Assembly: GCA_963676345.2 (NCBI GenBank)
Contig: CAXXTS010000002.1
Coordinates: forward strand, 496,001 to 560,000
Origin: G963665925 sp963676345
Lineage (GTDB): Bacteria > Bacillota > Clostridia > Peptostreptococcales > Acidaminobacteraceae
DNA length: 64,000 nt
Reading direction: 5' to 3'
Shown here: in pieces, positions 8,196-16,652 of the stretch
How the letters are laid out: every line of letters starts with the position of its first letter
Position numbering within the stretch: position 1 is the stretch's first letter
The notes under the pieces: generated by a model
Databases searched by the model: none
The model's input: only the letters and a program-made list of their open reading frames with translations
What the model was told of the DNA's origin: nothing
Position numbers and translations under genes: made by a program

Positions 8196-9587
8196 CTAAT
8201 TCCCCCTGAAAAACTTGATAAACGGGTTATTGACAATACGGTCTATGGCAGCCTTTTTTCCAAGCTTTACAAGGACTTCTGAATAAGTTGGATAGGGGTG
8301 TATGACCCCAGCGAGCTTGTAAAGCGGCATTTTGAGTGTTTTTAAAACTTGAATTTCACTGATGAGCTCCCCGCTTCTGTCTGCAAGTACCGAGGCGCCG
8401 ATAATACGGCCCTTCTTATCGGTAAGCACTTTAATGGATTCCTCAGTATGGCCTTTTGTCATTGCTCTGTCTAGGGTTTTAAAATCATAACAGTATCGCT
8501 TCATATCATTACCGTACTGAAGTTTGGCTTCCTTCTTTGTCAGTCCAGCTCGTGAAAACTCTGGCTCTGTAAAAACAGTCCAGACCACATTTTCGTAGTC
8601 CACTCTACGTTTAAAAGGTAAAAATGCATTTTGAACAGCTTGAATCGCTTGAACATTTGCCATATGAGAAAAGAGATATGGACCTGCGACATCGCCCACT
8701 GCATAAACCCCTTTTACGGTGGTCTCTAGAAACGCGTTCACCCTAATTCTATTTTTTTCGCTTTCGATACCTACTTTTTCAAGGTTTAGTCCCTCAGTAT
8801 TGCCAATTCGACCAATGGCACAAAAGACAGCTTCTGCTTCAAGTTCAAGATTTTTTTGATCTTGCCTGAAAACAACCCGCGACAGGTCACCTGCTTTTTC
8901 TGCTTTCACAGCAAGGGCATTAAAGTGAAACCGCACCCCCTCACCTTCTAAGACACGTTGCAGTGCCAGCGTTTGGTATTTATCTTCTCGAATGAGAATT
9001 CTCTCATGCTTCACCACCAAATCAACTTCGACACCTAATCTATTCAAGGCCTGGGCCATTTCGACACCAATTGGGCCGCCTCCAATAATAATCATGCTTT
9101 TAGGCAGTGTTTTCAGTTTGAATAAGGTGGTGTTATCGTGTAAGGTGACAGACTCTATGCCTTCTACTTCTAGTTTACGTGCACTTGAACCGGTTGCAAT
9201 AATGATCTTTTTTGCATGGTACTTGGCTTGGCCTACACATATGCTTTGTGCGTCAATCAGTTTAGCCGCGCCACTTTTAAAACTGATTCCATCTCTCGAT
9301 AGGCTCTTAGGCGATTCTCCCTCATAGACTCTAGCTATAATTTTTCCCACGCGATTAAGAACCTGCTCTGTATCACACCTTATGCTTGAATCAACCATAC
9401 GTGCGTGATAATGCCGTTGTGCTTCATGGATGAGTGCCTTACTGGGGATGCAGCCCGACCAGGTGCATTCTCCGCCGGGCAGTTCTTTGTCGACAATTAG
9501 GACGCGCTTACCAAATCCTACTGCTGTATATGCTGCACTGAGCCCCCCTGAGCCCGCACCGATAATTATTAAATCATACGTGTCCAT
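8196..9587 (-). CDS. FAD-dependent pyridine nucleotide-disulfide oxidoreductase (LpdA/MerA-like)
   Basis: A 463-residue class I disulfide reductase. The FAD-binding motif GAGSGG is at residues 10-15 and the redox pair is Cys41/Cys46 in GGECTWSGCIPSK. A second nucleotide motif, GGGPIGVEMAQAL, binds NAD(P)H, and YAVGDVAG holds the second FAD contact. The C-terminal IHPYPTYSEVL keeps the His and Glu of the partner active site. These features fit dihydrolipoamide dehydrogenase or mercuric-reductase-like enzymes. No lipoyl-dependent complex or mer gene is nearby, and the N-terminal heavy-metal domain of MerA is missing, so the substrate is open. The ribosome site GAAGGAG is at 9594-9600. A DUF1499 gene follows immediately. 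Confidence 0.88.
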   Translation of the reverse strand: MDTYDLIIIGAGSGGLSAAYTAVGFGKRVLIVDKELPGGECTWSGCIPSKALIHEAQRHYHARMVDSSIRCDTEQVLNRVGKIIARVYEGESPKSLSRDGISFKSGAAKLIDAQSICVGQAKYHAKKIIIATGSSARKLEVEGIESVTLHDNTTLFKLKTLPKSMIIIGGGPIGVEMAQALNRLGVEVDLVVKHERILIREDKYQTLALQRVLEGEGVRFHFNALAVKAEKAGDLSRVVFRQDQKNLELEAEAVFCAIGRIGNTEGLNLEKVGIESEKNRIRVNAFLETTVKGVYAVGDVAGPYLFSHMANVQAIQAVQNAFLPFKRRVDYENVVWTVFTEPEFSRAGLTKKEAKLQYGNDMKRYCYDFKTLDRAMTKGHTEESIKVLTDKKGRIIGASVLADRSGELISEIQVLKTLKMPLYKLAGVIHPYPTYSEVLVKLGKKAAIDRIVNNPFIKFFRGN

Positions 9588-9640
9588 CTATCGCTCCTTC
9601 CCGCCTTCTCACTATAAATATACCACTTATTTTACAAAAA

Positions 9641-9667
9641 AATCCGCAGGTGCATAACCTGCGGGTT
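9641..9667 (-). terminator. Terminator after the 2-hydroxyacid dehydrogenase gene
   Basis: The stem pairs 9641-9651 with 9657-9667 (8 GC-rich pairs plus A-T and G-U), with a 5-nt loop. On the minus strand it is followed by a T-rich run (TTTTTTTGTAAAA). It separates the dehydrogenase from the disulfide reductase gene. Confidence 0.8.
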
Positions 9668-9696
9668 TTATATTAAAACTTTCCAGTTTTGTAAGA

Positions 9697-10650
9697 TTAA
9701 TAAACGGAATTAATCGGATCGCGTCCTTCAAGCACCTCAATAATATTTCTTGCTGCCATCTGACTCATTTTCTCCCTTGTTTCTGTCGTTGCGCTGCCAA
9801 TATGCGGCAGTAAAACAACATTATCCATTTTGAGCAGCTCAGGATGCACATTCGGCTCGTCTTCAAACACATCTAGTCCAGCGCCCCAAATTTCATTGTC
9901 TTTAAGTGCTTCAACAAGCGCCTCTTCGTCTATTACAGGGCCACGCGATGTATTGACCACCACAGCAGAAAATTTCATTTTTTTGAAAGCATCTGCATCC
10001 AGCAAATGTCTCGTTTCTTCTGTTAATGGACAATGCAAAGAAATGAAATCGCTTTCAGCGTAGAGCTCATCCAGTTCCACATAGGTTGCGTTGGCACGCT
10101 TTTCAAAATCAAGACGTCTTGTGCGATTGTGGTATAAAATACGCATATGGTATCCACGTGCCTTCTCTGCAAAACGTTCTCCGATACGGCCTGCACCAAT
10201 AATACCCAGTGTTTTTCCGTGTACATCTTGACCCAGAAGCAACTTCAATGAAAACGCATCCCATTTCCCATCACGTACATAGCGGTCTGCTTCTACAACT
10301 CGTCGACTCACTGCAAAGAGCAGGGCCCATGCTGTTTCAGCAGTAGAATCAGATAAGACATCTGGCGTGTTGGTCATTGCAACACCTTTCATTTTTCCAG
10401 ATTCTACATCGAAATTGTTATACCCAACCGCATAGTTTGCATATACTTTAACACGTGGGGCTGCCTCTAAAATCTCTTTGTCGATCTGGTCGCTCAACAT
10501 TGTAATGATGCCGTCATACTTCGGGAATTCTTCAAGCATTTCTTGTCGGGTCATCGCTTCTGATGTACGCCTCACTACAACTTCATACTTTTCCTGCAGC
10601 ATTTCTATGCCGCTGTCTAATATGTCCTTTGTCACTAAAACGCGCTTCAT
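9697..10650 (-). CDS. D-isomer-specific 2-hydroxyacid dehydrogenase (glyoxylate/hydroxypyruvate reductase-like)
   Basis: A 317-residue NAD(P)-dependent oxidoreductase interconverting a 2-oxoacid and a D-2-hydroxyacid. The nucleotide fold has TLGIIGAGRIGERFA. The catalytic triad is Arg236 (NTSRGPVID), Glu265 (DVFEDEP) and His283 (LLPHIGSAT). Overall pattern is closest to glyoxylate reductase/D-glycerate dehydrogenase (GyaR/HprA); hydroxypyruvate, glyoxylate or a keto acid could be the substrate. An ATG at 10662 lies directly against the AGGAG sequence, with no spacing. The ATG at 10650 has AGGG at the right distance, so I use it. The gene is monocistronic, bounded by terminators on both sides. 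Confidence 0.88.
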   Translation of the reverse strand: MKRVLVTKDILDSGIEMLQEKYEVVVRRTSEAMTRQEMLEEFPKYDGIITMLSDQIDKEILEAAPRVKVYANYAVGYNNFDVESGKMKGVAMTNTPDVLSDSTAETAWALLFAVSRRVVEADRYVRDGKWDAFSLKLLLGQDVHGKTLGIIGAGRIGERFAEKARGYHMRILYHNRTRRLDFEKRANATYVELDELYAESDFISLHCPLTEETRHLLDADAFKKMKFSAVVVNTSRGPVIDEEALVEALKDNEIWGAGLDVFEDEPNVHPELLKMDNVVLLPHIGSATTETREKMSQMAARNIIEVLEGRDPINSVY

Positions 10651-10714
10651 TTTATCCCTCATCTCCTGCTGTACTGAGTTTATGTATTTTAAATGATTTT
10701 TGCTGCTAAAATAT

Positions 10715-10738
10715 AGGGGAGTGACGCTTCACTCCCCT
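10715..10738 (-). terminator. Terminator after SLH/Calx-beta gene 1
   Basis: A perfect 10-bp stem (10715-10724 with 10729-10738) and a 4-nt loop, 37 bp beyond the stop of the 1870-residue surface protein. The minus-strand tail (ATATTTTAGC) is modestly T-rich. Confidence 0.7.
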
Positions 10739-10774
10739 TAAGTGTACCAAAATTATTTTTCAGATTAAACTAAA

Positions 10775-13700
10775 TTATCCATATATTTTCTTCAGATATG
10801 CTGCAGCTTGTTCTTTTGTCATTGTTCCTTGAGGATCAAGATTGCCATTTTCAATATCAAGCACACCCAATTCAAGGAGCAGCGCCATATCATCGCCAGC
10901 CCAATCAGATATCAAATCTTGATCGGTTGCCTGAGCCAGTTCTGCCTGTACGCCTTCACTTAACATTTTATCGTCATAATTCGTCATGGCATTGGCCAAA
11001 ATGGCTGACATTTGTTCTTTTGTTATGGCTTCATCTGGATTAAAGTTTTCACCACTTCCTGATACGATTCCTGCACTATAGGCAGATGCCACTTCAGTAT
11101 AGTGCGCATCTTCCAGATTTATGTCTGTAAATGGCGCCTCTGCGCTATCATTGGTGAGTCCATAGGCACGTGCAACCCAGGTTGTGAACTCTTCTCTTGT
11201 AATGGTCTCTTCTGGATTGAAGGCCACCTCATCATCGACAATCCCTTTGTTGAGCAGTTCATTGATTTCATCTTTTGCCCAAGAGCTTTCAACGTCATTA
11301 AATGTCTTATTAGACTGCATAACCGTGTATTGACTCAGAGATATACGCCTTGTTGATAAAGTGTTTGTCACAGGATCATATTCACCGCCTACAGGTTCCC
11401 ATTCGCCTGAACTGGTATTCATTCTGAATACAGATAAGGAGGATGGGCCTGCATCTTCATTCCAGAACTCAAACTCATTCAGCTCAAAACTTAGGCGCAC
11501 CGGTTTTGTAAGCACTTCCTTCTTTTCTCCATTAAGGGTGACGTTAACATCTGTCGTATAGCCTTTTTTGAACTTCACTTTTTCATCTTCCTGTTCAAAG
11601 CTTTGATTGCTAAAGTCCATGTCTACAGCAACATCAGGACGTTGTATAATTTCTGTCCCAGCATCATCGGTTGCAGATGATGGTGCATAAATAGCCTTGT
11701 CTAGAAGGAGCTTTGTTCCGCCAACCTGAATGCCGACTGTATCTACACCAGCTCGATCCAGCGTATCTAGGATTTTCGTATCTACTTTAACTTGTACCTT
11801 GTCTGACACTTTCTCTGTAGCCAGTGTAACTTGAAGTTCAAAATCACGCACGTTTTGCGCTCCATAATAATCATTAAAGGTTTGTTTAAGCGTGTTGTAG
11901 TTATTCACTTTCTCTGCAACTTGTTCTTCAAGGCCTGTGTCATCAAAGGCTATTTGAGAAACCTCACCTACGGTCTGAACAACCGCTGTTGTCTTGAGTT
12001 TCCCAAGTTTATTCAAGGCGCCTTGAGCCAAGTTTTCTACCGCCTTTTTGATTTCTGCACTCTTTTCAACCTTACCCTCAGCTTGAATGCTGTCCATCGC
12101 ATTCACCAGTTTTTGAGCAACTTCAACAACATTCGCATCATTGTCCAGTTTCTGAATGGCCTTTGAAACGGATGCATTCATTTCAGAAAGCTTGGTGTTG
12201 ACCCACTCAGTCTTTTCTTCTTGAGTCGCTGCATTTCCAAGCGCATCAACTGTCCCAATATAGCTATCAAGTGCTGCCGATAAAGCTGCCTCGTCTTCGA
12301 TGGTATCCAGACGCTCTTGTAGCTGTTGAATTTGTGCGTCCGCTTCTTCAACGGTCGTAGTCGTGTCCGCTAATTTTTCAGCCAATTCCGTGCTGGTTTG
12401 TACAATTTCATTAGCAGTTGTATTGTCTTGTGCTATTTTCTCATCTGATAATGGCTCATCTTCCGTTGTGACGGTTACAATAACACTTGCTGATGTGTCC
12501 GGTGGGTCTGTTGTTGTATCCTCTGACTCTGTACTTGAAGACGAAGAAGACCCTCCTGAACCCGAGCTAGAACGTCTGTCATTATCAACAATGGTTACAA
12601 GGGCTGAATACTGCGATCCCAATTCTGCACCATATGGGTCCATCATTGTAATGGTAAAGGTTTCACTACCCTCAATGGTACTATCGTCCACTGTTGGAAT
12701 TTTAATGGTCATACTTGTGGCACCTTCATCAAAGTATGTGATATAGTATCCACCTTGTTCATCATAATAGTAAGTCTCATCATCGATTGCAATATCTGCT
12801 TCTGATGTGGTGTTGTTTGTGATCTCAAAGAAGAAGTCAATGTAAGAACTTCTGGCATTTTCATAGCCTTCCATATCTAGCGTAACATTGATTGATATGT
12901 CATTGCCTTCTACAACGCTATAGCTTGATGCAGAAAAATTAATTTCTCCATAAACCGGTTCTTCATATTCATCGTTGTCTGTAATAGCAGCGCTGGCACT
13001 TGTAAATTCGCCAAGGCTTGCACCACCACTTGGACTTGTTAGGGTCAGCATGAAAAGTTCTGTCGACTCATATGCAGTGTCATCAAGTGTTGGTACAGTA
13101 ACCGTCTGTTCAGTCACGCCATCTTCAAAGGTCAGTGTACCCGAGGTGCTTGTGTAATCAAGCCCCGCAGTTGCAGTGTTATCACTCGTAGCATAGCTGA
13201 CTGTAACCGTACCAGCCGAACCACCTGATCTATACACTGTAAATACAGCATTTTCACCTTCTGTAACACTTGGTGATGGTGTGCCCAGCTGTAATGTTCC
13301 AGATAAATCATTATCATAAATGGTTCCCATGCTCGATTTTACACTCCCAAGCGATGCGCCACCTGTGGCATTACTAATAGTGACTGTAAAATATTCAGTC
13401 GCTTCGCTTGCATTGTCATCTGTCGTTGAAACCGTAATTGTTTTTTCTGTTTGTCCAGCAGCAAAAGTCACGGTACCTGATGCTGGAGTGAAATCTGCTC
13501 CAGAAGTTGCTGTACCCGTACTCGTTGTATAATCTACTGCAACCTCACCCGCCGTACCATCTGTTCTGTAAACTGTAAATACGGCGTCTTGACCTTCTTC
13601 AATATTCGGACCTGGACTGTATATTTGAAGTTTGCCGGCTGCATCATCATCTAAAATAGTCACTACCGCCGTATCCACTTCGCCTAATGTCGCACCACCA

Positions 13701-16387
13701 GTGGGACTGCTGAGCGTCACGGTAAAAGTTTCATCCAGTTCAGGGCTTGTGTCCGCTGTTGTATCAATGGTAATGGTCTTAGAACTTTCACCATCTGCAA
13801 ATTCAAGACTTCCCGACTTGGAAGTATAGTCTGTACTGTTTGCAGTACTGTCTGCAGTAGCTACGTCTACAGTAATCAGACCATCTGATCCACCCGAGCG
13901 CACAACTGTCAGATCTACACTGGTACCTTCCTGAGTTTCATAAGCAAACTGGTCAAAATCAAGTGTGCCGGCAATGTCATCGTCCATGATTGTTACCGTC
14001 ACTTCTGATGTTCCAAGAACTGCATCTCCACTAGTAAGTTCTAATACGACTGTAAAAGTTTCATGGCCTTCTTCGACTTTGTCCTCAGTAGTCTGAAGTA
14101 CAATACTCTTGCTTGTATCGCCATCTTTAAAGGTCAGTGTTCCAGAGTCTAATGTAAAGTCCGTTGAAATGGCTGTTCCCGTAACGGTTTCATATGCAAT
14201 AAGCGTTTCACCGTCAATCCCGTCAAGACGATCTAGTGTCAAAGTGACACTTTCTCCTTCCTCAACTGAAATATTTGATGACGCAAACCCAATGGTGCCG
14301 TTTGTTGGGTCGCCGAGGAGTTGCGCACCGATACTGGAAACACCATCCACATCATATTCATAAACGACTAGGAATGTGTCGTTATTTGAATTGTATGCAA
14401 TGCGTGGATCAGATTGCAATCCTGTATCGTCATTTAAGTCAAATACTGAATCGACAAGATGTCCCGTTGAATCGATAAATGCTGCTATAATATTAGATTC
14501 ATATATTTCACTTCTGTAATCACTTTCCTTCCAAACAGATAGAAACTCTCCCAAGTCTCCCCTTGACGCTAAATCTGCCTCTGAGTAACTGTAGTAATTG
14601 GTATCCTCAGTCGGTATCGAGCTTATTGTTACCGCAGAATCTGATGTTACGTCATACTGAGCAACTATGGCACTACCCGATGTATTATCCGTCCATACGG
14701 TAAAGAAAGTGGCTTGTGTTGCATCATATACAACTGATGGACCATAGACTGCATTGACACTGCTTGAAATTTGAACATCTTGAAGTTCAATCGATCCACC
14801 TGATGCCACTTCGGCATAATAAATTGCTGAACTTCCAAATGACTGGTACTCATATACAACTTCAAGCAGACCACTTACAGGATTGTACGCGGTATCATGG
14901 CTTTCAACAGCTGTATTAATGATAAATACATCCGAGGTTGAATCAGCAGTGATCTCCACTCCCTCAACATAACTTCCGTTATTTAGTGTTTCCCATGTTA
15001 CATAGTATGAGTCATGGTCAGAATTGTATGCAACCACAGGATTATATCTGTAGTCCCGTTGATCCATTACATCAAAAGAACTTTTTATAACATCGCCTTG
15101 AGAATCAATAATGATACCTTTTAAATCTCTAAAACTCATTTCAGATTGTGCATCTGCTATTGCATCTTGATATACAATAAGAAACGCATCCTGCAAAGCA
15201 TTATAAGCCATTGATACTGCTACCGATCCATATGCGACATCAGAAAGAATAACTGCATCCCCTACAGGTGTGCCTCTATAGTCTAGCAACTGCATGTACA
15301 GGTGCATTATCGATTCGTTATCTGTCATAACATACGAAAGCATATACTGATTGGTCACTGGTGAAAATGCGATATCCAGATCATACAAGTAATCTGGTGC
15401 CGCTGTACCGTATGCAGAAAATGCCAAACGCAATCCGTCATTGACGTCCATCTCCAACTCTGACTTTGGAATTTTGAACTTGTAAACCTTATGTTCATAA
15501 TTCACATTGTCCGTATATGTGAAGAAAGACTGTCCCCACATTGTCTCAGACTGCGACACTGTAAACACCTTTACACCGCTTGGCGTACGTACATGAAGGG
15601 CTGTATAGTCCTTATCTCCATCAACCGTATTATCTGGTGTGAAGTCGACAGCTGCATATAAATAGTTTTCATCATTCATAACCCACCCGTATGTATAACC
15701 AGAGGGGTGGCCTGATCCCGGAAGGGTGAACGCCTTGAATAGGGGTTCAAGTCCTTCTGTTTCACTCAGCCCGTCACTGAGCACACCAACGCGTGAATTG
15801 TCATTCCATGTATAGGTATAAAAATCTGAAGCCATGTTAATCACACCGTTTTCATTCGACTCAGGGAATGCAAACGGTACTTCAGCAATATGTTCAGGTT
15901 CAATGCGCGCATTAATGACCACTTCCAAAGGACGTGCATCTGTTTCAAATACAAAAGTCAAACCCGCATCATCGACTTCAATGACATCATTATCTACTAA
16001 AGACACCTTGTCTTTGGTTATCCTGTTTCCATTTTCTGCCTCAATTGGTGCTTGATCATTCACAAATACACCGTCTATGTGCGCAAGCCCCACTGCCTGC
16101 TTCACAAGCTTCAACTCAATTGTCTCTCCCGGCAAGTCCAGCGTGTTCAGTGACAGGGTCTGGCTATCAAACCATTTTGTAAAACCGACCTGCCCCGCCA
16201 AGCTCCAGTTCTCTCCTTGACGTACGTAAACATCAAGTGTCCCATTCTCAGTTTGTGCCTCAACAGGAATATACACAGGTTCACTCCCGCCTCTACCTGA
16301 TTCTGCATACCCTGGTGCCGGAACGCCTGCCAAAGTTAACACCAATGATAGCGCTACAGCCAACAAACGCTTAAGCCGACCATTCAT
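10775..16387 (-). CDS. Giant SLH-anchored surface protein with Calx-beta repeats (paralogue 1)
   Basis: A 1870-residue exported protein. The start at 16387 is preceded by AAAGGGGG; an in-frame ATG at 16423 has no ribosome site. Domains in order: signal peptide (1 to about 29, cut near YAES); a unique N-terminal region (about 30-330); six or so repeats of the form YNxxxDxFLVVW (about 330-690), which look like beta-propeller blades; five Calx-beta repeats (about 695-1270, each with a VxEGE/D start and an IxDDD or IxDND end, where calcium would bind); a Ser/Thr/Glu linker (about 1271-1310); a helical region; a beta-rich region; and three SLH domains (about 1696-1870, FNDVxxxWAKDEINELLxxGI type) that hold it to the cell wall. 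Function is probably calcium-dependent adhesion or a surface coat; no enzyme domain is seen. Confidence 0.9.
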   Translation of the reverse strand: MNGRLKRLLAVALSLVLTLAGVPAPGYAESGRGGSEPVYIPVEAQTENGTLDVYVRQGENWSLAGQVGFTKWFDSQTLSLNTLDLPGETIELKLVKQAVGLAHIDGVFVNDQAPIEAENGNRITKDKVSLVDNDVIEVDDAGLTFVFETDARPLEVVINARIEPEHIAEVPFAFPESNENGVINMASDFYTYTWNDNSRVGVLSDGLSETEGLEPLFKAFTLPGSGHPSGYTYGWVMNDENYLYAAVDFTPDNTVDGDKDYTALHVRTPSGVKVFTVSQSETMWGQSFFTYTDNVNYEHKVYKFKIPKSELEMDVNDGLRLAFSAYGTAAPDYLYDLDIAFSPVTNQYMLSYVMTDNESIMHLYMQLLDYRGTPVGDAVILSDVAYGSVAVSMAYNALQDAFLIVYQDAIADAQSEMSFRDLKGIIIDSQGDVIKSSFDVMDQRDYRYNPVVAYNSDHDSYYVTWETLNNGSYVEGVEITADSTSDVFIINTAVESHDTAYNPVSGLLEVVYEYQSFGSSAIYYAEVASGGSIELQDVQISSSVNAVYGPSVVYDATQATFFTVWTDNTSGSAIVAQYDVTSDSAVTISSIPTEDTNYYSYSEADLASRGDLGEFLSVWKESDYRSEIYESNIIAAFIDSTGHLVDSVFDLNDDTGLQSDPRIAYNSNNDTFLVVYEYDVDGVSSIGAQLLGDPTNGTIGFASSNISVEEGESVTLTLDRLDGIDGETLIAYETVTGTAISTDFTLDSGTLTFKDGDTSKSIVLQTTEDKVEEGHETFTVVLELTSGDAVLGTSEVTVTIMDDDIAGTLDFDQFAYETQEGTSVDLTVVRSGGSDGLITVDVATADSTANSTDYTSKSGSLEFADGESSKTITIDTTADTSPELDETFTVTLSSPTGGATLGEVDTAVVTILDDDAAGKLQIYSPGPNIEEGQDAVFTVYRTDGTAGEVAVDYTTSTGTATSGADFTPASGTVTFAAGQTEKTITVSTTDDNASEATEYFTVTISNATGGASLGSVKSSMGTIYDNDLSGTLQLGTPSPSVTEGENAVFTVYRSGGSAGTVTVSYATSDNTATAGLDYTSTSGTLTFEDGVTEQTVTVPTLDDTAYESTELFMLTLTSPSGGASLGEFTSASAAITDNDEYEEPVYGEINFSASSYSVVEGNDISINVTLDMEGYENARSSYIDFFFEITNNTTSEADIAIDDETYYYDEQGGYYITYFDEGATSMTIKIPTVDDSTIEGSETFTITMMDPYGAELGSQYSALVTIVDNDRRSSSGSGGSSSSSSTESEDTTTDPPDTSASVIVTVTTEDEPLSDEKIAQDNTTANEIVQTSTELAEKLADTTTTVEEADAQIQQLQERLDTIEDEAALSAALDSYIGTVDALGNAATQEEKTEWVNTKLSEMNASVSKAIQKLDNDANVVEVAQKLVNAMDSIQAEGKVEKSAEIKKAVENLAQGALNKLGKLKTTAVVQTVGEVSQIAFDDTGLEEQVAEKVNNYNTLKQTFNDYYGAQNVRDFELQVTLATEKVSDKVQVKVDTKILDTLDRAGVDTVGIQVGGTKLLLDKAIYAPSSATDDAGTEIIQRPDVAVDMDFSNQSFEQEDEKVKFKKGYTTDVNVTLNGEKKEVLTKPVRLSFELNEFEFWNEDAGPSSLSVFRMNTSSGEWEPVGGEYDPVTNTLSTRRISLSQYTVMQSNKTFNDVESSWAKDEINELLNKGIVDDEVAFNPEETITREEFTTWVARAYGLTNDSAEAPFTDINLEDAHYTEVASAYSAGIVSGSGENFNPDEAITKEQMSAILANAMTNYDDKMLSEGVQAELAQATDQDLISDWAGDDMALLLELGVLDIENGNLDPQGTMTKEQAAAYLKKIYG

Positions 16388-16598
16388 ACATTGCTGCCCC
16401 CTTTCAATGATAAAATTGATCATTCATACAACCCCAATTATTGAACACATCTTATATATTCCACATTTCGAAGATTCCTAATCGCACTTCAGGTTTTTAC
16501 AAGTAATTACCAAATGTCATTTTCATTTTTCCATGTCGCTTTCTATTCATTTGTCTTTAAAAAATTCAGGACAATTTTCTTTGCCTTTCATAAAAAAA

Positions 16599-16634
16599 TG
16601 CCCCTAAATCCAACTTATTGCGGATTTAGGGGCA
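16599..16634 (-). terminator. Strong terminator after SLH/Calx-beta gene 2
   Basis: A perfect 13-bp stem (16599-16611 with 16622-16634) with a 10-nt loop, followed on the minus strand by TTTTTTTATG. It lies 19 bp past the stop of the 1819-residue gene and separates the two paralogues. The 211 bp between it and the paralogue 1 start should hold that gene's promoter; I did not find a convincing one. Confidence 0.9.
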
Positions 16635-16652
16635 CCTTTGTCATTTTGATTA

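Noticed and set aside
8196..9587. Calling the flavoenzyme mercuric reductase or dihydrolipoamide dehydrogenase outright.
   Set aside because: No mer genes or lipoyl-dependent complex are nearby, the N-terminal metal domain is missing and the redox motif is atypical; only the superfamily is safe.
12363..14363. Several plus-strand open frames opposite the Calx-beta repeats.
   Set aside because: They repeat with the Calx-beta period, are rich in Ser/Val and lack ribosome sites; they are shadows of the repetitive gene.
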